From IMG/VR virus record IMGVR_UViG_3300025012_000149, positions 1 to 46,636 of that record: DNA of 46,636 nucleotides. One strand, given 5' to 3'. The position numbers and the translations under genes were made by a program. Below the pieces are notes generated by a model. It ran no database searches. It was not told the DNA's origin and saw nothing but the letters and a program-made list of their open reading frames with translations. Every line of letters begins with the position of its first letter. The stretch's first letter is position 1. Source of the DNA: a virus. Shown piece after piece: positions 32,726 through 41,955 of this stretch.

Positions 32726-33355
32726 ATGGGGTTTTCAAAAGCAAGATATAAAACACACGAAGAGTTTAAAGATATTTGTGTGGGATATCCAGTCGGTTCC
32801 AACACTCCGAATATTCGTCCTTGTTCGGAGATTAGAAAATTGTGTATTCAAGAAATGAGTGTTTTTTCTCCGTTTAATGTATTAGATGTTGGTGGTAGAA
32901 ACGGCGTTCATCATAGCGAGCTATTAAATGAAAATCTCACTTCTAATATCAATAAATATTATGTTCTTGAAACAGACGCATTTGTATCATCTTATCGAAC
33001 AATATCTAATCCAAATATAAAACTTATTTCATCTCTCAATGATTGTGACAATAAAGATAAAATCGATCTTATTTATACAAACGGTGGATTTCAATATATG
33101 AAGTGTCCTTTAACCGATTTTGTTGATCGGTTTAATCCAAAAATGTTCTTATTTGAAAGAACATCGGTTTCAAATGAAGAATCCTTTTATACTGTTCAAG
33201 ATTTTGGTGGAAACCTGGCGTATCGCGTTTATGGCAAAGAAGAGTTGGAAACTTCTTTAAAAGATTATGATTTAATAAAAGAAGATGATTTTGATATGAG
33301 ATTTGAAAAAGGTTACGGATTTATTCCAAAATCAATGCTTTGGAAAAGAAAATAA
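32726..33355 (+). CDS. SAM-dependent methyltransferase-like protein (only plus-strand gene)
   Basis: 209 residues from the ATG at 32726-32728, preceded by AAGGAG; the open frame extends to 32642, but those residues lie upstream of the ribosome site. NVLDVGGRNGVHH (51-63) is a SAM-binding motif I, then YYVLETDAF, then IDLIYTNGGFQY (motif IV-like), and MFLFERTS. This layout resembles the TIGR04325 putative methyltransferases often found with glycan genes. It is inserted against the direction of the tail module, ending 2 bases from the convergent gene at 33358. Probably an acquired gene; substrate unknown. Confidence 0.7.
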   Translation: MGFSKARYKTHEEFKDICVGYPVGSNTPNIRPCSEIRKLCIQEMSVFSPFNVLDVGGRNGVHHSELLNENLTSNINKYYVLETDAFVSSYRTISNPNIKLISSLNDCDNKDKIDLIYTNGGFQYMKCPLTDFVDRFNPKMFLFERTSVSNEESFYTVQDFGGNLAYRVYGKEELETSLKDYDLIKEDDFDMRFEKGYGFIPKSMLWKRK

Positions 33356-33357
33356 TA

Positions 33358-33585
33358 TTATTTGGATTTGCTTCTTGCTTTTTGATTTGCTTTTTCGACC
33401 GCTTCTTGTTCTTTCTCAAGTTGCTTGGTCAAAAGATCAACATAATAGTTACGAAGTTCTATTGGCAAGTTATATGCTTCAATAAATGACCAACCGCCAT
33501 AATATTTCATCAAATGAAACTGTTCATACACCTTTCGTATATAAGAACTACTTAAACCAAAAAAAGCTTGCCCCAAACGGGACAT
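33358..33585 (-). CDS. Small tail protein overlapping the upstream gene, chaperone-like
   Basis: 75 residues: YEQFHLMKYYGGWSFIEAY then NLPIELRNYYVDLL and a charged coiled-coil tail. This pattern (GGWSF..AY.LP..LR) occurs in small phage proteins encoded between tail tube and tape measure genes. It begins inside the last 38 bases of the preceding gene in another frame and has an ideal ribosome site, AGGAGGTGA, directly before its ATG. A run of seven T lies in the overlap, so a frameshifted fusion product is also possible. Confidence 0.65.
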   Translation of the reverse strand: MSRLGQAFFGLSSSYIRKVYEQFHLMKYYGGWSFIEAYNLPIELRNYYVDLLTKQLEKEQEAVEKANQKARSKSK

Positions 33586-34429
33586 TCACCTCCTGATTTG
33601 CTCCGCATTCATCACAAGTAACGAGCTGTTTAAACTCAATATTTGGAACAAGTTCGGCATATGTATTTCGTAAATATTTGCTATCGCTTGCCGGCATTAC
33701 TTTTAAAAACTGATCAATAAGATCCTTTTTCATTACCCCGTTCAAAGATACAACATATTGTTTCATTTGATCCAATAGAGGAGTTTCTTGAAGTTTCTTT
33801 TGTTTTCGCAAAGCGGATGTTTCGGACAGATATGTTTCATCTTGACCGGTCAGCAATCGGCATTCAACCGAAACATTTGTTTTCGGCAATACGAAAGAAA
33901 AAGTTTTTGTTTCTTCGTTTAAAAATGCTTTGTATTGTTCTTTCTTCTCTTCTGAAAGAATACCTTCGTTCTGGGTAACATTTTTAAGATCGAATGTATG
34001 CTCTTTTACATCCGCACACGCAGAACAAGGAATGGAAACCTTATATTCTTCTCCATACCCCGTTATTCTTGTTGCCACGATTATTGCGTTGCGATCTCCA
34101 GAAGTTAAAAACTCCGGTCGTATTTTTCGATCGACCAATATACTTTCGATCAACTTTTCAATAGCAACGCCCTTTTTAAGATACGATTGATTTGCCAAGA
34201 TATCTTCTTGCGGAGTGGACATATATCTGATTTCCACATCCTTTTTCATAAAAAGTGGATGTTCTGAAATATAAAATCTTCCTTGTGACGGCAATGTTAC
34301 AAACTCTGTAGGGTTTGTCCATTTTAATAATGAATCTTGATTGGGTATCGGAGGATCTGAAGATATTGCTTTTACACCACCTTCTCCAGAAATGCGTTCG
34401 GCATTACGAGAACTTGGATTGTCTGACAT
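33548..34429 (-). CDS. Baseplate hub/tail assembly protein (gp26-like), zinc-binding
   Basis: 293 residues. WTNPTEFVTLPSQGRFY is followed by KKDVEIRYMSTPQEDILAN and CSAC (about 150), with CDEC near the C-terminus, a split zinc ribbon. Similar proteins in T4-like environmental phages are annotated as gp26-type hub or assembly factors. Its position between tail tube and tape measure is where tail assembly chaperones are encoded, and the overlap with 33358-33585 is like a G/GT pair. T4 equivalence is by context and pattern. Confidence 0.6.
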   Translation of the reverse strand: MSDNPSSRNAERISGEGGVKAISSDPPIPNQDSLLKWTNPTEFVTLPSQGRFYISEHPLFMKKDVEIRYMSTPQEDILANQSYLKKGVAIEKLIESILVDRKIRPEFLTSGDRNAIIVATRITGYGEEYKVSIPCSACADVKEHTFDLKNVTQNEGILSEEKKEQYKAFLNEETKTFSFVLPKTNVSVECRLLTGQDETYLSETSALRKQKKLQETPLLDQMKQYVVSLNGVMKKDLIDQFLKVMPASDSKYLRNTYAELVPNIEFKQLVTCDECGANQEVNVPFGASFFWFK

Positions 34430-34457
34430 TTTTCACCTTTATTTGTTTTGATTGTTT

Positions 34458-34976
34458 TTACGCAGGAACACTTTCACCAGCGCCGGTCATTGTAGCATAG
34501 TCATAACGAATCGTTAGTTTAATCTCTGTAAGATCGCTATTTTCATATGCCAACTCGCCAAACTCTGCCTTTTGAACCCAAGCGTTAACGAGATTCCATT
34601 CCTCAATAACATTGTCACCTTCGGCGCCGATTTGTTGAATCATTACTTGTCCCAAAGCACCGACCGCGCGGGCTTTAGAAATCGTCGATGTGTTATTGGG
34701 ATTTAAGGGAAATACGTATCCCGAGTTTATTAAAATATCTTGTATCGTTTTTGAAGCGTCTGGTGATGCTGGGTCTATAAGAACGATATCAATGGGTTCC
34801 CACTCAACTCTTCCTGGGTAATAGAAGGAATGGTTAAGGTAGGCGTGCTTGCTTTCATCGATCGACCATTTTGGTTTACCAGTAGATTTTACAAACCAAG
34901 TTGGACGACCACCAAGGTATAGAAGCCAGCGAAAGTTTCGTTTTGGTTCTGTGTTAATATCGCTAAAAAATGCCAT
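34458..34976 (-). CDS. 19: Tail tube protein gp19
   Basis: 172 residues. It starts FFSDINTEPKRNFRWLLYLG, continues YYPGRVEWEPIDIVLIDP, and ends KAEFGELAYENSDLTEIKL then IRYDYAT, matching the tail tube family that polymerises into the inner tube of contractile tails. The ribosome site AAGGAG precedes the start. It follows the sheath gene, from which it is separated by a broken homing endonuclease. Confidence 0.9.
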   Translation of the reverse strand: MAFFSDINTEPKRNFRWLLYLGGRPTWFVKSTGKPKWSIDESKHAYLNHSFYYPGRVEWEPIDIVLIDPASPDASKTIQDILINSGYVFPLNPNNTSTISKARAVGALGQVMIQQIGAEGDNVIEEWNLVNAWVQKAEFGELAYENSDLTEIKLTIRYDYATMTGAGESVPA

Positions 34977-35025
34977 CGATTTGATTGTTCTCCTTTGAAA
35001 TCCTATTATATATAGTTTTTAAAAC

Positions 35026-35934
35026 TTAAATATTCACCCAAGTTTTATAATGAATAATAGAATGTAATGTTGAAACATTAATATCATATTCTTTAGAAAG
35101 TTGAGAATAACTATATGTTCCGGTCGAATATTTTCTTCGTATCTCTATAACCTTTTCACAAGTAAGTTTTGTGGTTGGATGATTTTCTCCGCATTTTTTA
35201 ATATAAATATAATCTTCATTTTTCCAGTTTTTATTGTTTATAATACTTTGAATAGATGATATTTTTGTATTATATTCATCCGCCAAATCACCATATGTAT
35301 ACAATCCGGATTGATATTTTTCTCTAATCTCATTTGCCTTTTCTATAGAAAATAAAAAGTTTTTCCCTTTTCTGATTTTAAGTGGTTTATAATCTTCATC
35401 TTTCCAAATTTTATTTTTTAATATTCTTTCGGCGTGTCCCTTTTTAAGATTATATTTTTTATTTATATCACAAATAAACATATTTGTTTTAGCATAATCT
35501 TCTCTTATATGATTTACTATTTCCCAAGTTAAAATAGACCGTGAATGATTTTCTCCACTATTTTTTTCTTTTGCTTCTTTAGACCAAAATCTTGTATTAA
35601 AATAAAATTTTATATCATAATGACAGTTATATCCCTTTAAATCACTACAAGAATCTAATGCTTTTATTCACATTTTTTCTTTATTTACAATATCTTCTGG
35701 ATTTTCATTTTTTTCTAGAATAATGAACTTAAAGTTTTCTTCTCCATATTTATTAAATGAGTTTTGTAAATGTTTATTGAAATGTTTTTGTTTTTTAAGT
35801 TTTCTATAATGAGTTTTAAGTCTAACTTTAAAATCAAGAGTTGCTCCAACATATTTTTTATCATTGATAATATTTTTAATACAATATATTCCCGATATTT
35901 CTTTTACACTTAAATAGTCAAAATCATTTAACAT
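35026..35934 (-). pseudogene. GIY-YIG homing endonuclease, interrupted by an in-frame TGA
   Basis: Codons 1-88 encode a GIY-YIG domain: SGIYCIKNIINDKKYVGAT, then Arg, then NSFNKYGEENFKFIILE. At 35668-35670 a TGA stands where the family has Trp (E-x-M-W-I). The same frame continues without further stops (IKALDSCSDLKGYN) for 214 more codons. The tail holds a remnant NUMOD3-like segment and three repeats of a 45-residue helix-turn-helix unit (for example CEKVIEIRRKYSTG). TGA is used as a real stop elsewhere in the window, so this is a nonsense mutation. It sits between sheath and tube genes with its own promoter. Confidence 0.85.
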
Positions 35935-35940
35935 TTCTTA

Positions 35941-35968
35941 TTCTTACACAAAAGATCTTTTTTGTCAA
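35941..35968 (-). promoter_or_regulatory. Sigma-70-like promoter
   Basis: TTGACA (35963-35968), 16-base spacer, TAAGAA (35941-35946) on the minus strand, directly upstream of the broken endonuclease gene. A 12-base palindrome AAAAGATCTTTT (35950-35961) lies in the spacer. Confidence 0.6.
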
Positions 35969-35971
35969 GAT

Positions 35972-38908
35972 TTAATCTGCGAACGAAGCCCCACTATTCG
36001 TAATATTAAAGTCGATCGCAATAAACTCGATTGATTTCGCTGGTTTTAAATACAGAATAGCATAGAGCAAATTTTGATCAATAGCGCTAGCATCAGTTGT
36101 GCTTTCATCTAACTTGAACAACCATTCCGTTACACCCAACCGCACCTGAACGCTTCGCATAAATGGCTCAACTTTTGATCTAAATCTTGCCCATGTTTCT
36201 TTTGTATTTTGAGAAAAAAGAATCGTCGCCGCCATTCTACTAACTTCTTTCTTCAAATAAATAAGCAACCGGCGAACATTAATACGATCAAGAGCACTCG
36301 GCGTAACTTGAAGTGTTTTATTCCCAAAGATTACAATACCTTCGTTCGGGAACTTGGCAATCGGATTAATATTGGCAGCATAAAGTTTATCCCTTTGTTT
36401 AACTGTTAGTTGCTCCCGCACTCCAAGAACCGGAACGCCCGCCGAACCTTCCGTCAACCCACCTCTCGTAAATCCTGCTGGGGCAAACCAGATTTCACTC
36501 TTTGTTTCGCTACTTCCCATCGTTCCCAGAGCGACGATTGATGGAGGCGCCCAGAGAACTGCATCATTGACGGTATCTCGAATTTGAACCCAAGGATAAT
36601 AAGCACAACCGTAAGAACTATTAATACCTCTTTGCTGAAGATTGCTAATGGTTGTATCAACATCCCCTCGGTTTCCAGCGGCATTATCACCATTTGTATT
36701 TTCTGTTGACGGTATAAAACCACCCTTTAGATCGATAATCGCAAGACTATCTGCCCTTTCTTCACAAACATTGAGCATATGTAAAGTTAGAGATTCATTT
36801 GTAATGCCCGGCATTGCCATAACATTACTTTCTACAACTTCTGGGTCTCTAACTGAATCTACCGCGCGCTTAACACTATTATACGCATAGTTCGTTAGTT
36901 CAGTTCCACCTTCGAGATCGGTGTTATTGAAAGGTTCTTTTTCTGTGATATCCAACCCATCAAAACCACCGAATAGTGGAGCAGTAAAACGATCAAATCC
37001 AGAAGTCAATACCTTCTTATAATTCGTCGCGTCGGCAGCCGTGATCGAAGTTCCTGCCGCTCTACTACCAGATACATAAACGGCATGTAGACTCGAAAGA
37101 CTACTACCCGATAGATCGTCCAATGAGAAAATGAAAGAATGCTCCGTTTCTCCGGCAGTTGCGGCAAAAGTATCAAATCCAACCGGTAGTGGACGAATCA
37201 AATCGCCATATCCTACATCAAATCGAGTCGTTGAGTTATTTAGCGCCGTACTAATCCCGAAATAAGCATCTTGTGGATTTGATAGATTTCCATCGGAACT
37301 TGATACACGAAGTGGAAGTGACGGAAATAAGAATGAACCCGTATATGTATGATATCCAAGGCTGCTCGAGCCTGCATTGACAACATCCGATCCGGTAACT
37401 CCGGAGCGACAAATATCACCAGTAGCACCTTTTACAAATGCTGCCGAGAAATCGTTACCATCCGCACTTACACCATAGTTTTGGAAAGCATCCGCACCAC
37501 CGATAATCGCAAATCCAAGCGGGCGAATCGGACCAAAAACACCAAATGGAAGAACTTCCACATTTACACCGCCAGCTTGAACATCCGTATTCATTTCCAC
37601 ACGAACAAACTTGGAGCGGTTGTCGTAGTTGCCATATTCACGGAACCTACGATCGGTGTCATCCCAAGTTACATATCGATCGCCGATTTTACGAGCAATA
37701 TAGTTGATTGAGTTTGGATTTAGATTACATCCACTATAACGCTCGATCGCTTGAATAGAATTATCGCTATCTTGTGCTCGTCTCAAGATAACCGTAAATG
37801 TTCCATATGGATCTGCTGGATTTGTGGACGCCTTAATATCTTGAATGGAAATCTTTATATTTTGTTGTGTCCACTCGCCAGTATCAAGACAATGAAACTT
37901 GAAAAGTTTGGTCATACTCTGGGGTTGATAAGAGTTTGATCCGCCCGAAACAACCGAAAGGTCTTGCGAAAAGAACCAACCAGATTGGGCTGCTTGAGCA
38001 CCAAATCTAAAATCACCACCTTCTTTTGTTCCGGAGTCACCTTTGAGACCTAAAATAATACCATAGTTTTCTCCGGTTCCGCCGGTAACATATGTATCAA
38101 GATGTCTTTCGTATGTTTGACCAAGCCAATAAGAAGCAGTATTGGCACCCAAAGATATATCTGGATTTGTAAGGGTCGGATTTGTATTGAAAACCTTGCG
38201 AATATACTTTGGAGAGTTGATATTAAAGTTAAATGTAGTTGTGTTGACCACATTTCCTTGAGCATTACGAATAATCGCCTTAAACTCTTTATTGCTACCA
38301 AGAGATTTAATAAGAATCGCAGAACCAGAAGCGGTAGCAGTAGAAGTATTTGAACGAGACGAACCGGTTAGAGTAATGGAACCCTCGTTAAAATACCAAA
38401 CGGCAGCCAAAGCGCCGGTTGTTGGCGCAGGATCTCTCGTCGAACCCAAAGAATCGCCAGATCCGGAATCAATGATAAAAAGACCATAAGCGCCACCGCC
38501 AGCATCGACATTATCGAGTCCGTTTGAAACTCCAGCCGCATCTTTCGTTTCAAAACCAGCTTCGCCGGCAGTTGTAGCATTTGTATGTTGAGTTCCCAAG
38601 AGGCGAACATAAGTTAGAGGAGAGTTATTTCTCAAATAGGCTTGAGCCGCATAGGCACCATACATTGGAGCGGTTTTGTTACCCTCGCGCCATACGTCGC
38701 CACCCTGTCCTCCGGCGACCGGATCACCAAATATTTGGACCCATTCAGAAAATGATTCAACTTTAACCGGTCGCATACCAGGACCGCGTTGGGCGCGACC
38801 AATGACGATAGGACCGATTTTATCGGATTTTTTCGGGGTCTGGGAGTTGTCTATTTCTTGGATCGCCACGCCCGGAGATATTAGCTTGTATTTCTCATAA
38901 CCTGCCAT
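35972..38908 (-). CDS. 18: Tail sheath protein gp18
   Basis: 978 residues. It begins YEKYKLISPGVAIQEID, then PVVIGRAQRGP-like text (GPIVIGRAQRGPG), and ends with the conserved contractile-sheath domain (LYAANINPIAKFPNEGIVIFG then RINVRRLLIYLKKEV, and FRSKVEPFMRSVQVR). The central 300 to 700 residues are a Gly/Ser-rich insertion that makes it longer than T4 gp18 (659 aa). The sheath contracts to drive the tube through the envelope. A candidate late promoter lies 42 bases upstream. Confidence 0.93.
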   Translation of the reverse strand: MAGYEKYKLISPGVAIQEIDNSQTPKKSDKIGPIVIGRAQRGPGMRPVKVESFSEWVQIFGDPVAGGQGGDVWREGNKTAPMYGAYAAQAYLRNNSPLTYVRLLGTQHTNATTAGEAGFETKDAAGVSNGLDNVDAGGGAYGLFIIDSGSGDSLGSTRDPAPTTGALAAVWYFNEGSITLTGSSRSNTSTATASGSAILIKSLGSNKEFKAIIRNAQGNVVNTTTFNFNINSPKYIRKVFNTNPTLTNPDISLGANTASYWLGQTYERHLDTYVTGGTGENYGIILGLKGDSGTKEGGDFRFGAQAAQSGWFFSQDLSVVSGGSNSYQPQSMTKLFKFHCLDTGEWTQQNIKISIQDIKASTNPADPYGTFTVILRRAQDSDNSIQAIERYSGCNLNPNSINYIARKIGDRYVTWDDTDRRFREYGNYDNRSKFVRVEMNTDVQAGGVNVEVLPFGVFGPIRPLGFAIIGGADAFQNYGVSADGNDFSAAFVKGATGDICRSGVTGSDVVNAGSSSLGYHTYTGSFLFPSLPLRVSSSDGNLSNPQDAYFGISTALNNSTTRFDVGYGDLIRPLPVGFDTFAATAGETEHSFIFSLDDLSGSSLSSLHAVYVSGSRAAGTSITAADATNYKKVLTSGFDRFTAPLFGGFDGLDITEKEPFNNTDLEGGTELTNYAYNSVKRAVDSVRDPEVVESNVMAMPGITNESLTLHMLNVCEERADSLAIIDLKGGFIPSTENTNGDNAAGNRGDVDTTISNLQQRGINSSYGCAYYPWVQIRDTVNDAVLWAPPSIVALGTMGSSETKSEIWFAPAGFTRGGLTEGSAGVPVLGVREQLTVKQRDKLYAANINPIAKFPNEGIVIFGNKTLQVTPSALDRINVRRLLIYLKKEVSRMAATILFSQNTKETWARFRSKVEPFMRSVQVRLGVTEWLFKLDESTTDASAIDQNLLYAILYLKPAKSIEFIAIDFNITNSGASFAD

Positions 38909-38949
38909 TTTTATATTATTCTCCTCTGAATAAGAAAATCTTTCAATAG

Positions 38950-38961
38950 TAAATAGTTGGT
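38950..38961 (-). promoter_or_regulatory. Candidate late promoter word upstream of tail sheath
   Basis: ACCAACTATTTA on the minus strand, identical over 12 bases to the word at 44056-44067, each some 30-45 bases upstream of a structural gene start. It differs from the T4 late consensus TATAAATA, so its role is inferred from recurrence and placement. Confidence 0.5.
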
Positions 38962-38999
38962 AGGATTTGTAAAAGTAGACGGGATACTAAAAAGGAAGA

Positions 39000-39878
39000 C
39001 TATTCATTATTTATTTTCATCGTCCCCACAAACCCTTGATTCTTTGGATCCTTTGATTGCTCATTAACATCTCCAACGATCGATCTCTCTCTATTAAATC
39101 TAATAGCAACGGCATTCTCTCTCACCACAATATTCGGTTGTTCTTGATTTTTATCCATTCCAATCAAATGTCCCAAAACCTTTATTGGAATGGTCGTTTC
39201 ATATTTTTTTTCGTTTTCTCCAGTATTCGCAAGATTATTAGAAAGTTTAAAATCTTGATCAATAAAACCTTCATATCGATGTCCTTCGTATTTACATATA
39301 AAATAGTTGATACCACCGGTTTGTGTTAAAAATGGTTGTAATATTTCATTCATTTGTTGTTGATATAAAGTTCTAACGATAACATTATATGTAACTTCCA
39401 CATATACTGGCATAGGTATTGAATATGTGTTATATACTATTTTTTTATTTTGACGCGGAAAGTTTATTTGACCAGTTTTTCTTTTTGAATCCGCGTTCGC
39501 AAAGTTAGAAGTTTTATCTTGATTGATTTCTCTCGCTATTGTTATTGACCCACCTTTTTCATCACCAACCGCCGGAACATTTCCCCAAGCGGAGCCTTTT
39601 TTTGTTGGATCTTTTACAACCGAAACTCTTTCGATCGATATCAAAGGAAGATTGACCATTCCTTCAAGATCGGTCGCTTCTTTTGATCGTTTTGTTAGAA
39701 AGGCTCGTTCGGCGGTTAGCCAAATAATATCAACCTTTTCCCAGCCTTCGACGGTGGAACAAAAAATATTTAATGTATTGTCCAACCAATTGTTAAACGC
39801 TCGATCGATTGTTTCGATTGAACTTTCTTGAAATGGTATTTTTTTTATTTTTGCCAGCTCTTGTTTTGGTTGCGACAT
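39000..39878 (-). CDS. Tail completion/sheath-stabiliser-like protein
   Basis: 292 residues. IDRAFNNWLDNTLNIFCST, then DIIWLTAERAFLTKR, ISIERVSVV, and VYVEVTYNVIVRTLYQQQMN followed by GGINYFICKYEGHRYEGFI form a conserved pattern in T4-like environmental phages. The position between neck genes and the sheath suggests the gp15 (or gp3) tail completion role. Starts one base over the stop of the upstream gene. Role by context. Confidence 0.55.
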   Translation of the reverse strand: MSQPKQELAKIKKIPFQESSIETIDRAFNNWLDNTLNIFCSTVEGWEKVDIIWLTAERAFLTKRSKEATDLEGMVNLPLISIERVSVVKDPTKKGSAWGNVPAVGDEKGGSITIAREINQDKTSNFANADSKRKTGQINFPRQNKKIVYNTYSIPMPVYVEVTYNVIVRTLYQQQMNEILQPFLTQTGGINYFICKYEGHRYEGFIDQDFKLSNNLANTGENEKKYETTIPIKVLGHLIGMDKNQEQPNIVVRENAVAIRFNRERSIVGDVNEQSKDPKNQGFVGTMKINNE

Positions 39879-40369
39879 TACAGATTAAAAGTCCCCTTTC
39901 GCGCTCTTATACAGGTTGCCGATATTTCAATCTTATGTTCGACATATCCAAATAACTGTCGCGGTTCGTTTAATGTAACAAGTTCGTATAAAAAATTCCC
40001 ATAAAGCAAATGATCACCAATCTTCACTTCAAGGTTTTGATCTTCCGTCAACCTTCTTTTATGAAAATGAACGACAATGCTGCTCTTTTTATCAACACCG
40101 ATATTTGATGTATCCGTTGTTTGACCTTCCCATTCAATCAAAGCATATACTCTTATTGGATCGAGAAAGTTTTTTTCTATACACTCGCCATATAACGAAT
40201 GATAGTTTGAATGTTCAAGAGATATGGGATAATATACAATCTCTTGACCGATTATTCGTTCAAGGATTTCATCATTTATTTGTTTTACATAATCCCGTTC
40301 CTTATCGCCAAAGAATAACTTTGGTGGCGGGTTTGTCGGTCTTGTAAACTTGTTATTTTGATCGGACAT
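39878..40369 (-). CDS. Neck/head-closure-like protein
   Basis: 163 residues: KLFFGDKERDYVKQINDEIL, then IVYYPISLEHSNYHSLYGE, DPIRVYALIEWE, and KIGDHLLYGNFLYEL. This strand pattern resembles head-closure or stopper proteins that join the portal to the tail. It ends exactly at the next gene start. A precise T4 counterpart (gp13 or gp14) cannot be fixed by eye. Confidence 0.5.
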   Translation of the reverse strand: MSDQNNKFTRPTNPPPKLFFGDKERDYVKQINDEILERIIGQEIVYYPISLEHSNYHSLYGECIEKNFLDPIRVYALIEWEGQTTDTSNIGVDKKSSIVVHFHKRRLTEDQNLEVKIGDHLLYGNFLYELVTLNEPRQLFGYVEHKIEISATCIRARKGTFNL

Positions 40370-41953
40370 TTATTTTAGTTCTTTTGAATAAGCTTTAACC
40401 AATATTTCTTCTGATAGATCTTTATTATTGTCGACAAAATAAATAAACTTTTTTATAGCTTCTAAATGTTTTGATTCTGTATTTCTTGAAAGATTGCCTA
40501 TTTTAAAAAGAATATTTGCGTTTCCATATTTTTCGTCGTATGTTCTTATCGACATACTTAAATATTCTTTAAAAAAGTTTACCACCCTACTTTCATTTAA
40601 TGGTAGTTTAAGTTGTTGATCATTTTCTCTTGTTTTCATAAAAATATCTGTTACAAATATAAATGTTGAATCTCTCAAAACATCAATATTAATATCTGGA
40701 ATCCTTACATCAAGCTCCACATTAATGCTATTATCTTTCTCATCAACCCAAAAATGATTAAAATCTTCGTTCTTTATTTCATTTATAAACTTTGTATATT
40801 CAGAAACTTCCACATATCCCGCTTGCTCCAAATATCGATATATTTCTTCTTTGGCTTGAGAAAAGTTTTCATCCATATCTTTTACTCGTTCGGCAAAACT
40901 TTCAAATCCATCTTCATCATTATTTTCTTCGCTACTAAATAAAATATCTATTTTATTTGACTCAAGTTCAACTTCTCCATATATATCATTTTTATGGAAG
41001 ATATCTTCTATTTTATCTCGCAAATCTCTATCTTTCCAAGAAAAATCTTGTTTCAAATCGTCAAACTCAATACCACCCCACCCCGAAAAATACAAATAAT
41101 TCCCTTCTCCATCATCTTCAATAGAATAATCCACCGAACAATATTCCATTTGATTATTATAACTATCTCTTATTTGTTGAAGTCTTTCTTCATCAAACTG
41201 AAGTTCTGGGAGATTATCTTTTGCGTGTTCTTCCATTTTGGATTTCAGTTGTCTATATATTTGTTCTCCTTTCTCGTCATCAACTTTTACATTTCTTATT
41301 ATTTGAATAGTCGCACTTCTTTCTGATATTCTGCTATCTTGCGTATCATATATTTCTTCCAAACCACCTCTTCCAAAAACAAACACCAAACGCCTGCCGG
41401 CATCATCTTCCGGAAGATTTTCGTTTCTTAAAAAATAGAATACTTTTCCTTGACTCGTATAACTTTTAAAATAGTTTTTTGATTTTGTCGCCGCAATACA
41501 CCAATGTGTATTTCGTCCGTAATAACAAGATGCTTCTTCTGTATTGGGTCTTACAACAAAAAAGTTTTCATCTTCATAAATGATTTCAGAACCTTCTATG
41601 GCAACTTCTTTTTTCTTTTTTCTTTTTTCTTGTCCCGATTGACCAAGATTTTCAACAGTATTCTTCAAATCTTCTAAAGATTGATATTTATTGATATCTT
41701 TTTCTTTTATTCGTTGTAGATTTTGATGGAAAATTTTAACAACATTAACAACATTTTGTAAACTACCTGTGTTTACATATTGATTCATCATCCAATCAAG
41801 ATATTTATTATTTCCAGATGGGTCATTTTTGGACAAAACATCCACTACGCTTTGATGATCTGGATACTTTTTCTTAACATCCTCCAATCGCCCTTCAAAA
41901 AGTTCGTCTTCGGATATAAACTTCCGAAAATTTTCAAAAAGTCTTTGAATCAT
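40370..41953 (-). CDS. Unrecognised phage protein with 'YGRNTHWC' domain
   Basis: 527 residues from the ATG at 41951-41953, chosen because MIQRLFENFRKFI is a recurrent N-terminus of phage proteins and AAGGGA lies upstream; the longer frame to 42028 overlaps the neighbour. Near residue 170, EASCYYGRNTHWCIAAT then NYFKSYTSQGKVFYFL is a conserved domain of unknown function seen in many phages. The rest is very acidic and Asn-rich. It sits between head-tail connector genes, so it is possibly a virion-associated or injected protein. Confidence 0.65.
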   Translation of the reverse strand: MIQRLFENFRKFISEDELFEGRLEDVKKKYPDHQSVVDVLSKNDPSGNNKYLDWMMNQYVNTGSLQNVVNVVKIFHQNLQRIKEKDINKYQSLEDLKNTVENLGQSGQEKRKKKKEVAIEGSEIIYEDENFFVVRPNTEEASCYYGRNTHWCIAATKSKNYFKSYTSQGKVFYFLRNENLPEDDAGRRLVFVFGRGGLEEIYDTQDSRISERSATIQIIRNVKVDDEKGEQIYRQLKSKMEEHAKDNLPELQFDEERLQQIRDSYNNQMEYCSVDYSIEDDGEGNYLYFSGWGGIEFDDLKQDFSWKDRDLRDKIEDIFHKNDIYGEVELESNKIDILFSSEENNDEDGFESFAERVKDMDENFSQAKEEIYRYLEQAGYVEVSEYTKFINEIKNEDFNHFWVDEKDNSINVELDVRIPDINIDVLRDSTFIFVTDIFMKTRENDQQLKLPLNESRVVNFFKEYLSMSIRTYDEKYGNANILFKIGNLSRNTESKHLEAIKKFIYFVDNNKDLSEEILVKAYSKELK

Positions 41954-41955
41954 TT

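Noticed and set aside
32642-32756. Longer N-termini for the divergent genes on either side
   Set aside because: Both open frames extend into the shared intergenic region, but each has a well-spaced ribosome site at an internal ATG (32607-32609 and 32726-32728), and the extensions would overlap each other.
35668-35670. TGA recoded as Trp in this phage
   Set aside because: TGA ends several intact genes in the window (for example at 188-190, 9170-9172 and 44458-44460) and TGG is used for Trp throughout, so the TGA in the endonuclease is a nonsense mutation.
35950-35961. Terminator at AAAAGATCTTTT after the tail sheath
   Set aside because: It is a loopless 12-base palindrome within a promoter spacer and lacks a GC stem; it also lies upstream, not downstream, of the nearest promoter's start.
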